Shown here piece after piece: positions 20,438 to 30,360 of a DNA stretch of 64,000 nucleotides (position 1 is the first letter of the stretch; each line of letters starts with the position of its first letter). Source of the stretch: Acinetobacter haemolyticus (GTDB taxonomy: Bacteria > Pseudomonadota > Gammaproteobacteria > Pseudomonadales > Moraxellaceae); contig NZ_OVCN01000002.1 of NCBI RefSeq assembly GCF_900406815.1, forward strand, positions 1 through 64,000. The letters run 5' to 3'. The notes below the pieces were generated by a model. It saw nothing but the letters and a program-made list of their open reading frames with translations, did not search any database and was not told the origin of the DNA. The position numbers and the translations under genes are program-made.

Positions 20438-20949
20438 TATTGCTTACGCTTGCAATGGTATTTACTCAGCTTTCTATCGTCGCGTTTGGTGGAGGAAATG
20501 CGATCTTGCCAGAAATGCAGCATCAAGTTGTCACTGTACATCAATGGATGACAGCCGAACAATTTAGCTCCTTATTTGCGATGGCGCAGGCAGCCCCCGG
20601 TCCCAATATGATGATTGTCCCTTTGGTGGGTTGGCATGTTGCAGGACCAGCAGGACTACTTGCGACCTCGATTGCCAAGTTTGGTCCATCTTCTGTCTTA
20701 ACCATCTATGCACTGAAGTTTTGGCAACATTTTAAAGATCATCCTTTGAGAGCACGCTTTGAACAAGCACTAAGACCAATTACAGTCGGTTTGGTGTTGG
20801 TCAGCGCATGGCTGATTGCTGATGCATCTGTACAAAATTTCTTGCTCGTTTTGATTGTGATTTTGACCGCAGCTTTAGGGCTATTTAAGAAGATACATCC
20901 TTTATGGGTCATGGTATTGGGTGCAGGATTAGGTGTTTGCTTCCTCTAA
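20434..20949 (+). CDS. Chromate transporter, second half (short-chain ChrA)
   Basis: The 171-residue product is the partner CHR domain, with FTQLSIVAFGGGNAILPEMQ at residues 10-29 and FAMAQAAPGPNMMIVPLVGW near 48-67, then hydrophobic helices. The start at 20434 overlaps the upstream stop codon, implying coupled translation and equal dosage of the two halves, which likely insert in opposite orientation and form a heterodimer. Confidence 0.88.
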   Translation: MILLTLAMVFTQLSIVAFGGGNAILPEMQHQVVTVHQWMTAEQFSSLFAMAQAAPGPNMMIVPLVGWHVAGPAGLLATSIAKFGPSSVLTIYALKFWQHFKDHPLRARFEQALRPITVGLVLVSAWLIADASVQNFLLVLIVILTAALGLFKKIHPLWVMVLGAGLGVCFL

Positions 20950-20956
20950 ATCCTCA

Positions 20957-20995
20957 TAAAAAAAGACCTGTATTTCATCAATACAGGTCTTTACT
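20957..20995. terminator. Bidirectional terminator between chrA pair and sbmA
   Basis: AAAGACCTGTATT and AATACAGGTCTTT form a strong stem around a short loop, with an A run before and T residues after. It serves two convergent transcripts. Confidence 0.85.
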
Positions 20996-21009
20996 ATCAG
21001 ATTTACTCT

Positions 21010-22206
21010 TTATTTCTCTAATGTAGACTCAAAAGCCTTGAGACGTTTATGAATCGACATTAACTCAATAATCGTTGGCCATGAACTAATCAAATATTGG
21101 AATGAACTACGTACCTGATTAAAGACATTTAAGATTTGCATCATCAATCCTAAGGTAATTGCACCCGCAGCAATCGATGGAAACAAAATAAAGAGTCCAT
21201 AAATATTATCTAACTGCATATACCAAATACGCACTAAATTAAAGTAGGCATAATGAAAATATAGACGAAAATAATTTTGACGTACTTTGGAAAAAAGCTG
21301 TTTAAGTGTTTGTGGTTGTGCCCGATCATGCTGATCTTCCCCATAAACTAATTCTTTACGGAAGGCCGCCTCTACTTTTTGATTATTAAACTCTAAACCC
21401 GGCAACTTATAACCAACAACCATCAATACAACTGTACCCAACACTGCCCAACCAATTGCAGCAATCATAAGTGCATGTGGAATTTCCCCAACAATAGGTA
21501 ACTCTTTTACATGTACAGATAATTGTACCAAGATCGGTAAAAAAGCAATCAAGGTTAAAAGTGCTTCGACGAGATTAACCCCAAGTGTTTCCGTCGTCTT
21601 CGCAAAACGCATCGTATCCTCTTGAATACGCTGTGAAGCCCCCTCAATATGTCTTAATCGCTCCCAATGTGAGGTATAAAAATCATTCATCGCTGTACGC
21701 CAACGAAAAACATAATGGCTCACAAAGAACAAGTTAAACACAGCAAAAGTCACATAGACCATCGCTATATATAGGAAGGTCATGACACCTGAATAGAGTT
21801 CTTGTACATTGCCACCACCACTAGATAACATGGTTTGGATGAGATTATAAAATGGGTTATACCACGCATTAATCACGACACTGACTTGTACCCCAAACCA
21901 GATATTAAACAAAATAAATGCCGACCCCCAGACTGACCAACGCTGCCATTTATTGTCGGAGAAAAATCGCCAAAAAATCGCAAATAATGCTGTTGCCGCA
22001 AAAAACCAAAGGTAGAACCATAGAAATGTTGGAGACCAAAAACGGCTCACATCAATGGGTAAAGCTGTCTCATGATATCCCGCTGAAAAGCCAAGATATG
22101 TCCCCCATTCTTTTCCACCTGAATACCATAACAACATGTTAATGATGACCCACAGTAACAATGAAGCAAAAAAATAACGTGGATTTGGGAAAAAAGATTT
22201 AAACAT
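21010..22206 (-). CDS. sbmA: SbmA/BacA-type peptide transporter
   Basis: This 398-residue inner-membrane protein belongs to the SbmA/BacA family, which imports peptides such as microcins, bleomycin and proline-rich antimicrobial peptides using the proton gradient. The N-terminal [13 protein letters not shown] and the segment [30 protein letters not shown] around residue 165 are characteristic. It resembles the membrane part of an ABC exporter but has no ATPase domain, as expected for SbmA. E. coli SbmA is of similar length. Monocistronic. Confidence 0.93.
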   Translation of the reverse strand: MFKSFFPNPRYFFASLLLWVIINMLLWYSGGKEWGTYLGFSAGYHETALPIDVSRFWSPTFLWFYLWFFAATALFAIFWRFFSDNKWQRWSVWGSAFILFNIWFGVQVSVVINAWYNPFYNLIQTMLSSGGGNVQELYSGVMTFLYIAMVYVTFAVFNLFFVSHYVFRWRTAMNDFYTSHWERLRHIEGASQRIQEDTMRFAKTTETLGVNLVEALLTLIAFLPILVQLSVHVKELPIVGEIPHALMIAAIGWAVLGTVVLMVVGYKLPGLEFNNQKVEAAFRKELVYGEDQHDRAQPQTLKQLFSKVRQNYFRLYFHYAYFNLVRIWYMQLDNIYGLFILFPSIAAGAITLGLMMQILNVFNQVRSSFQYLISSWPTIIELMSIHKRLKAFESTLEK

Positions 22207-22408
22207 CGTACTGAACTATCCTTGTGGTGCTGCAATAGACGGATGGTTGTATGCTATAACCTCAAACTTAAATCAGTCTGATGGATTGCTAATGTAGTTA
22301 TTTACCTGTTTTTTCATTATTTTCATAGCGTTTTATCAGGCATTTTTTTATTGTTTTGATCATTTTCGGAAAATCTTTCGATCTTGTTTTAACCCCCATC
22401 ATCCTTGA

Positions 22409-23359
22409 TTAAGGCAATAGCGCATTCACGCGTTCTTTTGAATAACGCTTGGTTTGAATTGCCAGCTGAATATCTGCAAGTTTACTTTGCGCAGCATCAA
22501 CGCCAGCTTGCATGGTGATTTCACGTCCTTTCACATCAAAAATATGAACTTTCTCACGTAGGTCTGGTTGAATCACAATATCCGCGTATTTAAGTTCTTC
22601 TTCTGCTAATCGCCCCTGCATGATATTGATATTTTGGTTAAACAGCCCCCAAACATTGGTCGTTTCTGTATGGACGGGTTGCGCCAGAATATCCACCGCA
22701 ATGACAATATCCGCTCCCAAATCTCGTGCAACTTGAACCGGTACAGGACTTACCAAACCGCCATCAACATATTCGTTGTGACCAATTTTGATCGGAACAA
22801 ACATACTTGGAATCGAAGCCGAAGCACGTACTGCCTGCCCAGTGTTGCCATAATTAAAGACAGTTTTAGTTCCTTCTTTCAGTTCAGTTGCGACTACATA
22901 CATCGGGATCTTAAGGCGCTGTAATGGTGTATTTTGGACTTGCTCATTGACATAATCCTCAACTTTTTTCCCATCGAAGAAACCTTTTAAACTAACACTC
23001 ACATCACGTACATCATTGGCTTTTAACTTGAGTGCAATCTCACGTAACTCAGCTGCACTTTTTCCACTGGCATAGATTGAACCTACAATACTTCCGGCAC
23101 TGGTTCCTACGATTAAATCAGGACGAATGCCATGTTGCTCTAACACCTCAATCACACCAATATGTGCATAACCTCGTGCACCACCACTGCCTAAAACCAA
23201 TGCGACGACAGGGCGTTTTTGTTGTTTAATTTTAGCGAAGGGTTTTTCTACAACACGTGTTTGAGCGTCTTCCACAACTGGAGATATATGTGCAGTTGTT
23301 TGACAACCAACCAAGGTCATCATCGGTATAACTAACATCCATAATCCAAGCTGTTTCAT
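22409..23359 (-). CDS. Patatin-like phospholipase, lipoprotein
   Basis: This 316-residue lipoprotein has a type II signal with the lipobox LVGC (Cys19), so it is probably anchored in the outer or inner membrane facing the periplasm. The patatin fold is shown by the oxyanion motif GSGGARG near residue 58, the nucleophile serine in GTSAGS near 87 and the catalytic Asp in VDGG near 200. It most resembles the RssA/YchK group but carries an export signal. The start at 23359 is preferred over a TTG two codons upstream. Substrate lipid unknown. Confidence 0.9.
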   Translation of the reverse strand: MKQLGLWMLVIPMMTLVGCQTTAHISPVVEDAQTRVVEKPFAKIKQQKRPVVALVLGSGGARGYAHIGVIEVLEQHGIRPDLIVGTSAGSIVGSIYASGKSAAELREIALKLKANDVRDVSVSLKGFFDGKKVEDYVNEQVQNTPLQRLKIPMYVVATELKEGTKTVFNYGNTGQAVRASASIPSMFVPIKIGHNEYVDGGLVSPVPVQVARDLGADIVIAVDILAQPVHTETTNVWGLFNQNINIMQGRLAEEELKYADIVIQPDLREKVHIFDVKGREITMQAGVDAAQSKLADIQLAIQTKRYSKERVNALLP

Positions 23360-23458
23360 ACGCAATCTGGGCCATTTCCACGCAATTTTCGAGCAAATTT
23401 TAACGACTCAATTGTGAAAATACTGTAGCAATTTTTTGTATTTTGACAGCAAAACGGC

Positions 23459-23487
23459 GTAAAAAAGCTCCTCGAAAGGAGCTTTAC
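23459..23487 (-). terminator. Terminator of the alanine/glycine symporter gene
   Basis: GTAAAAAAGCTCC and GGAGCTTTAC form a stem just after the stop codon of the minus-strand gene at 23499. Confidence 0.75.
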
Positions 23488-23498
23488 GACTTAGAACA

Positions 23499-24974
23499 TT
23501 ACCAAATATCCGAATCAACTTTTTTCTTCAATTCTGGATATTGATCCAACTTAAACTCAGGTTCTTTAACACCCTTTTTAAGCTGAGAGAGGTAATCTCT
23601 TAATAAAATCAATAAGATTGGCGTGAGCAATAAAATTGCAATCAAGTTAATGGTTGCCATTAATCCCATAGATAAATCGGCCATTGACCAAACTAATGGA
23701 ACGCTGGTGATTGCACCAAAGTACACCATGACCAACACCAATACTCGGAAAATGAACATGATTGTTGGATTGTTATTGATAAATTGTACGTTACTTTCTG
23801 CGTAAGCATAGTTACCAATAATCGAACTAAACGCAAATAAGAACAACAGCACCGCTAGGAAACCACCGCCCCAACTTCCGATCTGACTCTCTAAGGCTTT
23901 TTGAGTTAAGGTCACACCTTCAAACCCTGCCTCATGATACAAACCTGAAACCATGATAATAATAGCTGTACACGAACAAACCACGAACGTATCAACAAAT
24001 ACCCCCAGCATTTGTACCAAGCCTTGATTTACAGGATGTTTAACATCTGATGCTGCTGCGGCATTCGGCGCAGAACCCATACCTGCTTCATTTGAGAATA
24101 AACCACGTTTGATTCCCATCATCATTGCCATAGAAATCATTGCACCAAAGAAACCGCCTGCTGCCGCTTCAAATTCAAATGCTTTGGTGAAAATCAATTT
24201 GAAAATTTCAGGCAAGATTGGGAAGTTAATCATCGCAATATATAACGCCACCAAAATATAAAGCAGCGCCATAAAAGGAACGATTTTTTCTGCAACTTTA
24301 GCGATACGCTTGATACCACCAAAGATCACCAACGCGGTCATAATAACCAGTACGATTCCAAGCCATGAAACTTCTAAATCAAGCCCACCTAAACCTAGAG
24401 TAAGATTGGCTTTATCCCAACCCCAAGCGTGTGAAGTTGCACCGATAATTGCATTCGCTTGCACCGCATTGAAAACAAAACCATAAGCAAGAATGAGTGA
24501 AAGCGCGAACACGACACCAAGCCATTTTTGTTTTAAACCTTGAGTAATGTAGTAAGCAGGTCCACCACGAAATTGTTTATTCTGATGATCGCGGACTTTA
24601 AATAACTGGGCTAATGAAGACTCAACAAATGCCGAACTCATCCCTAAAAAAGCAGTCAACCACATCCAGAACACAGCCCCAGGTCCACCAATCGCAATTG
24701 CAATCGCAACCCCTGCAACATTTCCGACCCCAACACGACTGGCCAAACCTGTCACAAAGGCCTGAAAAGGGGTAATACCATGATCGTCTTGCCCTTCTTT
24801 ACGGCTACCTTTCATCACACGAATACTGTGTAAAAAGAGGCGTAACTGTACTGCACCCGTAATCAAGGTATAAAACAAACCGACTGCAACGAGTAAAATA
24901 ACCAAGAAATTCCACAGCGGATCATTCAAGTATTGTACCCACGACATGAGTGTGGCATTTAATTGTTCATTCAT
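23499..24974 (-). CDS. Sodium:alanine/glycine symporter (AGCS family)
   Basis: This inner-membrane carrier has 491 residues and about ten to eleven helices. It shows the family signature GLASRVGVGNVAGVAIAIAIGGPGA near residues 78-102, and GLFSNEAGMGSAPNAAAAS near 285, which together identify AGCS (AlsT/DagA-like) transporters that bring in alanine or glycine with sodium. The ATG at 24974 follows a GTG one codon earlier; either is possible. It lies downstream of gltS behind a terminator, so each has its own transcript. Confidence 0.92.
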   Translation of the reverse strand: MNEQLNATLMSWVQYLNDPLWNFLVILLVAVGLFYTLITGAVQLRLFLHSIRVMKGSRKEGQDDHGITPFQAFVTGLASRVGVGNVAGVAIAIAIGGPGAVFWMWLTAFLGMSSAFVESSLAQLFKVRDHQNKQFRGGPAYYITQGLKQKWLGVVFALSLILAYGFVFNAVQANAIIGATSHAWGWDKANLTLGLGGLDLEVSWLGIVLVIMTALVIFGGIKRIAKVAEKIVPFMALLYILVALYIAMINFPILPEIFKLIFTKAFEFEAAAGGFFGAMISMAMMMGIKRGLFSNEAGMGSAPNAAAASDVKHPVNQGLVQMLGVFVDTFVVCSCTAIIIMVSGLYHEAGFEGVTLTQKALESQIGSWGGGFLAVLLFLFAFSSIIGNYAYAESNVQFINNNPTIMFIFRVLVLVMVYFGAITSVPLVWSMADLSMGLMATINLIAILLLTPILLILLRDYLSQLKKGVKEPEFKLDQYPELKKKVDSDIW

Positions 24975-25036
24975 CACTTATTCGCTTTTGCATGTGCTAT
25001 GTAAATATCAACATAGACGATTAACAATGGATGAAT

Positions 25037-25065
25037 CAAAAAAGCCCCATTTGGGGCTTTTGATC
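25037..25065 (-). terminator. Terminator of gltS
   Basis: The stem AAAAGCCCC AT TTGGGGCTTTT lies a few bases after the gltS stop codon and is flanked by an A tract that reads as T on the minus strand. Confidence 0.85.
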
Positions 25066-25069
25066 CGAC

Positions 25070-26305
25070 TTAGGCAAAGAATTTCAAGATCACTTGAATT
25101 ACAGTTGCGTTAATTAAATCGACAAAGAAAGCACCACATAATGGAACAATTAAGAATGCTTTATGTGATGGTCCATACATATTGGTAATGGCTTGCATGT
25201 TTGCAACCGCAGTTGGTGTTGCCCCCATACCAAAACCACAATGACCCGCAGCCAATACCGCAGCATCATAGTTTTTACCCATGATCCGGAAGGTAATAAA
25301 TGCTGCATACAATGCCATCACTAAAGTTTGCGCCGTTAGAATGATCACCAATGGGCCAGCCAAGTCAGCCAATTGCCACAACTTGAGAGATAACAATGCC
25401 ATTGCTAAGTATAAAGAAAGTGATGCATTACCAAATACATCAATTGCGCGATCAAAAATATCGACCTTCAACACACTTTCTAAAATATTACGTAGGATAA
25501 CACCGCCGCCTAAGGCCCAAACGAAGGTTGGTAATTCAAACCATGTGCCTTTGCTGTATCCCGTCATAAACTCTGCAAATGCAAGACAAGCAGCAAACAT
25601 ACCTAACGTGGTAATCGCATTGTCAGCAGTAATCAAACGGACTTGATGTGGATTTTCAAAAGGTGCTAAATCTTCTGGATGTGGATCTGGATGAGTATCA
25701 CGATCTTCGATCTGTGCAGGCGTTTTTGCGCGCGCTAAACTATGACGGTTAATTAGCAACTTCGCCAAAGGACCACCGATAATACCACCGATAATCAAAC
25801 CAAAAGTTGCACTCGCCATACCCAATGCCAATGCACCTTGGATACCGTATTGGGTTTCAAAAATCTCACCCCACGCACCCGCCGTACCATGACCACCTGT
25901 TAAGGTTACAGAGCCTGCGATTAGACCAATCAGAGGATCAACCCCCAATAAGGTTGCCAAACTCATGCCTACCGCATTTTGTACAACAATATAAGCTGCG
26001 ACACAGCCAAGGAAGAGTACTAAGCCTATACCACCTTCCTTTAGCTTCATAAAATTGGCACTCAAACCAATCGAAGCAAAGAAGATCAACATAAAGCTTG
26101 TCTGTAACTGACTACTAAAGGTAATACTGTATCCCAAGAATGAATGGACCAGTAATGACAGTATTGCAGCAACCAAACCACCAGCGACTGGCTCAGGAAT
26201 ATTATAACGCTTTAAGAAATCAATTTTGTTGACGAGCAAACGTCCTAATAACAAAACGATAACCGCTGAGATTAAGGTATAAAAACCATTAAAAGTAAAT
26301 TCCAT
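25070..26305 (-). CDS. gltS: Sodium/glutamate symporter GltS
   Basis: The product has 411 residues, similar to E. coli GltS, and belongs to the ESS family that imports glutamate with sodium. It has about ten helices and two re-entrant-loop-like motifs: GSVTLTGGHGTAGAWGEIF near 130-148 and AGHCGFGMGATPTAVANMQA near 350-369. The cytoplasmic loop around residues 200-215 (EDRDTHPDPHPEDLAPFE) is acidic. The adjacent alanine/glycine symporter and porin suggest a small amino-acid and carboxylate uptake neighbourhood. Confidence 0.93.
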   Translation of the reverse strand: MEFTFNGFYTLISAVIVLLLGRLLVNKIDFLKRYNIPEPVAGGLVAAILSLLVHSFLGYSITFSSQLQTSFMLIFFASIGLSANFMKLKEGGIGLVLFLGCVAAYIVVQNAVGMSLATLLGVDPLIGLIAGSVTLTGGHGTAGAWGEIFETQYGIQGALALGMASATFGLIIGGIIGGPLAKLLINRHSLARAKTPAQIEDRDTHPDPHPEDLAPFENPHQVRLITADNAITTLGMFAACLAFAEFMTGYSKGTWFELPTFVWALGGGVILRNILESVLKVDIFDRAIDVFGNASLSLYLAMALLSLKLWQLADLAGPLVIILTAQTLVMALYAAFITFRIMGKNYDAAVLAAGHCGFGMGATPTAVANMQAITNMYGPSHKAFLIVPLCGAFFVDLINATVIQVILKFFA

Positions 26306-26485
26306 ATCTTCTTCCGTTTATTTCATTTGTTCTTAGACGTTTTTTCCATCTTATAAACAATGAAATAGTAACTCTCAAAATGAGTGAAAACTCAATCCAC
26401 TTAATAAAACAATACAGTTCTTTGTAAGAATGTAGCTTCGATCAAGTTGATTCATTTTCACGGATGATTACACCTACAGGATAGG

Positions 26486-27826
26486 CTAGAAGTTATAGCG
26501 TGCCATTGCTCCTACACGGCTATCCTTACCTTTTTGTCCATCAAAGGTTTTACGTTCACCATAGATATACTCCAGACCAAACGTAATAGGTGTGACAGGT
26601 GAATACATGACGTTCCACCAGCCTTGTTGCAAAGTCTTATTTTGGGTTTCATCTGTTACAGCCTGTTGAGCAAAGTCATTGCTATCATCTGCAAACATTG
26701 CGCCATACGCTAAAGTACTACGCAATTTAGGCGTAATTTGATAGCTTGTACCGACAGTCAATGCATCAAACTCATTCAGATTTAAACCCATATTATTTGG
26801 ATTCACATTAAAAGCATTGTTGGTATAGAGTAAAAATTTACTGTCACCTTTGACATGCGAATAGTCAACCATCGCTTGCAATGCATCTGTGAGTTTATAT
26901 TTTGCACCGACTGCAACACCCCAACCTAAATCTGAATCATTGCGACTGATTTGCATGTTGTCTTTGTTAAAAGCAACTTTACTACGTGCTTCTGTCAATA
27001 AAGCACGTACAGACGTCGTGCCTTTCCCTTCTGCAAAATCATATTTCAGTTTAGAGCTTAGCGCTGGTACTCGATTATCATCATTGCCTTTTTCCAAAGC
27101 AATGGCATAACTTATATCTGGATTTAATTTATTACTGTAACGCACCATTGGCGTACGATAAGTACCAATTCCTAATGGCGAGTTAAAATCAAGCATTTCT
27201 GGCTGTAAATCAGTTGCCAAAAATGTCGATGTGGTTTGACCAAACAACCAATCATTCATGGTTAAGTAAGCATGACGAATACGGATCGTGTCATTATTGC
27301 TACCACCACGGAAATCAACTTCTAACTTTCCACCCACTTCTGTGCCTTCAACTGGCGATTTAAAATCGAGGCCCAGTCGCGTTACAGTCGCTGTGCTATA
27401 GAAACGATCACTATTTTTTTCAGCGCCTTCCAAATCTACTTTATTGATGCGGTTAAAAATCCCATCACCACCCTTTGCTTGATAAGATGCGTCACCACGC
27501 AAAAAACCATAGAGTTTAACTTGCGCACCGGAAGCAGTTTGTATCGCGAGTGGAGATTTTTTTGCAGGCTCTGTATTTACAACTTTAATATTTTGATTAT
27601 GTGTTGTAACAGATGCAGGTTGTGCAACAACTTGAGAGGCAACATTTTCTTGTTTTGGTTGTGAAACATATTGTTCTAGTAAAGCCCTTAATTCACTCAC
27701 TTCTGCACGAAGTTGTTGAATTTGCTCTTGCTCACTCGTCGCGTGAGCAGTGTTCATCATAAGAGTAGCAACAATAATTGCTAAACTTTGCATTACGAAC
27801 GGCTTGCGGATGAGAGTTAAACTCAT
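26486..27826 (-). CDS. DcaP-like trimeric outer-membrane porin
   Basis: The 446-residue product has a signal peptide (ending ..NTAHA, residue 29), then a short coiled coil (EQEQIQQLRAEVSELRALLEQY, split here in two heptad-rich parts), a linker and a beta-barrel that begins KLYGFLRGDASYQAKGG near residue 105 and ends in ARYNF. This is the plan of Acinetobacter DcaP porins, which pass dicarboxylates and other small anions. The start at 27826 has a perfect AAGGAG site at good spacing; longer starts upstream are rejected. Confidence 0.87.
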   Translation of the reverse strand: MSLTLIRKPFVMQSLAIIVATLMMNTAHATSEQEQIQQLRAEVSELRALLEQYVSQPKQENVASQVVAQPASVTTHNQNIKVVNTEPAKKSPLAIQTASGAQVKLYGFLRGDASYQAKGGDGIFNRINKVDLEGAEKNSDRFYSTATVTRLGLDFKSPVEGTEVGGKLEVDFRGGSNNDTIRIRHAYLTMNDWLFGQTTSTFLATDLQPEMLDFNSPLGIGTYRTPMVRYSNKLNPDISYAIALEKGNDDNRVPALSSKLKYDFAEGKGTTSVRALLTEARSKVAFNKDNMQISRNDSDLGWGVAVGAKYKLTDALQAMVDYSHVKGDSKFLLYTNNAFNVNPNNMGLNLNEFDALTVGTSYQITPKLRSTLAYGAMFADDSNDFAQQAVTDETQNKTLQQGWWNVMYSPVTPITFGLEYIYGERKTFDGQKGKDSRVGAMARYNF

Positions 27827-28249
27827 AAGAAGCTCCTTTATCCAGTGTATATTTCCACGTTTTCCCAAAGCATAAAACTCGAAAATTAAAATGCTTTGTA
27901 CAGAAAATCCCCCCACCCTAATCAGTAAGGAAAGTCTAATCGGTTTTTTAAAAAAGGGCGTATTATGCATAAATTTAGGATATTGTGTGTACTTTTTTAT
28001 TCGAAGAGCCACGGCACTTTTTAGAATACCTATAAAATATTTTATTTTTTCATCGTGTTATAAATAAAATTATTTTTCATGCAAATATAGCATAGTTCAA
28101 AAAACGCACTAGAATAATCAAGTCATTTGCAGTAATGACTATTTTTCACCCAACATATAAACCATGTTCAAAAAATCATCCGCAAATCTCATGTATTGCT
28201 TTATAGTCACCTCACATGAGAAAGATTCGAAAATAAAGAGGCATTTTTT
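27827..28249. other. Divergent intergenic region, no gene seen
   Basis: This 423-base AT-rich gap lies between the start codons of the porin (minus) and the nitroreductase (plus). I find no open frame of coding quality, no strong terminator and no clear operator. It probably holds the two promoters and a long porin leader. Two short copies of GTTCAAAAAA, 70 bases apart (near 28095 and 28165), are the only repeat noticed. Confidence 0.5.
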
Positions 28250-28957
28250 ATGAACATGGAACAAGTCCGTTACGTGGATGAGGCAATCCGATCTCGTCAT
28301 TCTGTACGTGCATTTTTAGACCGCCCTATTGAGCAACAAATCATCAAAGATATTCTAGATGTTGCCTGTCGTGCCCCTTCAGGTACAAATACTCAACCTT
28401 GGAAGGTTTATGTCATCACAGGAAAAAAACGTACGGAAATGATTGACCGTGTTTGTACTGCCCAAGTTGAATCATTCCAAAATCCTGCGCTTGCATCACA
28501 ATACAAAGAAACCTTTGCCTATTATCCTGAAACATGGATTTCACCTTTTATTGATCGCCGCCGAGAAAATGGTTGGGGACTCTATGGTTTATTAGGTATC
28601 CAAAAAGGTGAGAAAGAAAAGATGGCGGCACAGCAGTTGCGTAACTTTCAATTGTTCGATGCACCTGTTGGTCTTTATTTTACTGTGAATAAAGTCATGG
28701 GCATTGGTGCCAAAATGGATATCTCCATGATGATTCAAAATGTCATGATCGCCGCTAAAGCTCGTGGCTTGGATACTTGCCCACAAGCCGCATGGAACCA
28801 TTTTCATCCAATCGTTTTAGATGTTTTGGGTGCCCCAGACGATGAAGAGCTGGTTTGTGCGATCGCACTCGGTTATGCCGACCCCGAACATATTGTGAAT
28901 ACCTTCATTACGCCTCGTGAGCCAGTTGAAAATTTCACTGTGTTTCTTGATGAATGA
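28250..28957 (+). CDS. Nitroreductase-family flavoprotein
   Basis: The product has 235 residues of the FMN-dependent nitroreductase fold. The FMN-binding start is visible as AIRSRHSVRAFLDRP near residues 12-26, and APSGTNTQPWKVYVITG near 43-59. The segment GLDTCPQAAWNHF near 175 is typical of the family. Such enzymes reduce nitroaromatics or quinones with NAD(P)H. The true substrate is unknown. An AGAGG site lies nine bases before the ATG. It stands alone, divergent from the porin. Confidence 0.9.
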   Translation: MNMEQVRYVDEAIRSRHSVRAFLDRPIEQQIIKDILDVACRAPSGTNTQPWKVYVITGKKRTEMIDRVCTAQVESFQNPALASQYKETFAYYPETWISPFIDRRRENGWGLYGLLGIQKGEKEKMAAQQLRNFQLFDAPVGLYFTVNKVMGIGAKMDISMMIQNVMIAAKARGLDTCPQAAWNHFHPIVLDVLGAPDDEELVCAIALGYADPEHIVNTFITPREPVENFTVFLDE

Positions 28958-28980
28958 TTAAAGTTTAGGACAATCCCAGT

Positions 28981-29010
28981 TAGAGGCTATAGAAATCTAT
29001 AGCCTTCTAA
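28981..29010. terminator. Possible bidirectional terminator hairpin
   Basis: GGCTATAGA and TCTATAGCC form a nine-base stem between the convergent nitroreductase and efflux genes. There is no T tract, so it may only be a protective hairpin. Confidence 0.5.
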
Positions 29011-30218
29011 ACTGAAGCTCGCTGTTGTCGCCCAACTTTAAAGATCATCAATAATCCAAGGCTGGTAAACATCAGCATCATCAGCCCCATATTCAGTGAT
29101 GCCTTCCAAACTAAAAAGTTCAGTATCACCCCACCCAATAAACCACAGGAAAACTGCATACTCCCCATAATCGCACTCGCTGTACCTGCACGAGCACCTT
29201 GTTCAGACATTGCCAATGCCATTGCATTCGGACCTGTCAAACCAATACCAGAAACAACCAAAAATAAGCCTGACATTAAAAACCACAAGGGCGCATTGAC
29301 CATCAATCCAGCGCTCACCACGCAAACTGCTCCAAAGCACTGGATTGAACCGCCAAGGACTAAACGAGGAAATACCCCCATTCGCGTATTCAAATGCTTA
29401 TTTAATGAAGACATCAACATAATGCCCGCAGCATTAAAGGCAAAAGCATAAGAAAAATGTTGCTGTGACAAACCATACTGCCCCATGAAAACTGCGGAAG
29501 CAGAACTGATATAACAAAATAGTGCTGCGCCAGTCAGACACCCAGCCAGCATCGGAAGTCTAAAGCTTTGATCCTTAAAAATGGCAGCGTATAGAGTGGT
29601 TACTTGATAAGTCGATAATTTTAAACGGCGTTCTACAGGCAGTGATTCTTTAAAGAAAAAGTGTACACATAAGCCACAAATCACCCCAATCATTGCTAAA
29701 CAAACAAAAATAGACTGCCAAGGAAAGAAAATTAAAATCCATGCCCCAAAAATCGGTGCCAAAATCGGTGCCAATCCCATCACAATCATCATGCTCGAAA
29801 AAGCTTGTGCTGAACCTTGTACATCTAATCGATCTCGAATCGCAGCCCTAGCAATCACGACGCCAACACAGCCCCCCAACGCCTGAAAGATACGAGCAAT
29901 GATCAGCGCCCATTCATTCGTAACTAAAACACAGGCTAAACTGGCAATCACATAGAGCGTCAACCCAAAATATAAGGGTGTTTTTCGACCTATCCGATCA
30001 CTGACCGGTCCATAAAAAAGCTGCCCGATGGCAAGCCCTAAAAAGTAAGCTGGTAGAGTATTGGCCACCATTTGGGTACTTACCCCAAATTCATCAGCCA
30101 TCTGAGGTAAGGCAGGCAGATACATATCAATAGATAAAGGTCCCAAGGCCGTTAACAAAGCAAGCAACATAATCCATGTTGTTGAATATTGACGTTGATT
30201 GGTTGGCTCTACCTGCAT
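29007..30218 (-). CDS. Bcr/CflA-family multidrug efflux transporter (MFS)
   Basis: This 403-residue major facilitator has twelve predicted helices. The start of the transport domain, LLTALGPLSIDMYLPALPQMADEF at about residues 20-43, is the Bcr/CflA signature. The motif A loop is GPVSDRIGRKTPLYFG near 75-90. The motif C helix (GLAPILAPIFGAWI near 152) marks drug:H+ antiporters with twelve helices. Known members export bicyclomycin, sulfonamides or chloramphenicol. The substrate here is not determined. Confidence 0.9.
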   Translation of the reverse strand: MQVEPTNQRQYSTTWIMLLALLTALGPLSIDMYLPALPQMADEFGVSTQMVANTLPAYFLGLAIGQLFYGPVSDRIGRKTPLYFGLTLYVIASLACVLVTNEWALIIARIFQALGGCVGVVIARAAIRDRLDVQGSAQAFSSMMIVMGLAPILAPIFGAWILIFFPWQSIFVCLAMIGVICGLCVHFFFKESLPVERRLKLSTYQVTTLYAAIFKDQSFRLPMLAGCLTGAALFCYISSASAVFMGQYGLSQQHFSYAFAFNAAGIMLMSSLNKHLNTRMGVFPRLVLGGSIQCFGAVCVVSAGLMVNAPLWFLMSGLFLVVSGIGLTGPNAMALAMSEQGARAGTASAIMGSMQFSCGLLGGVILNFLVWKASLNMGLMMLMFTSLGLLMIFKVGRQQRASV

Positions 30219-30360
30219 AATGCTCTACTATTCAAGTTTATTCATGTGCAAGCTTAACACTCTCACGTGAATTTGTGCATAATAATACTGTCTGTTAATC
30301 ATTGATAAACATTCAGCGCACGCAGAATAATTTGATTGCAAAATACAAGAAGGATAAACC

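Noticed and set aside
24975..25036. A glycine riboswitch before the alanine/glycine symporter
   Set aside because: The space before the gene is only about 60 bases up to the gltS terminator, too short, and no riboswitch core is seen.
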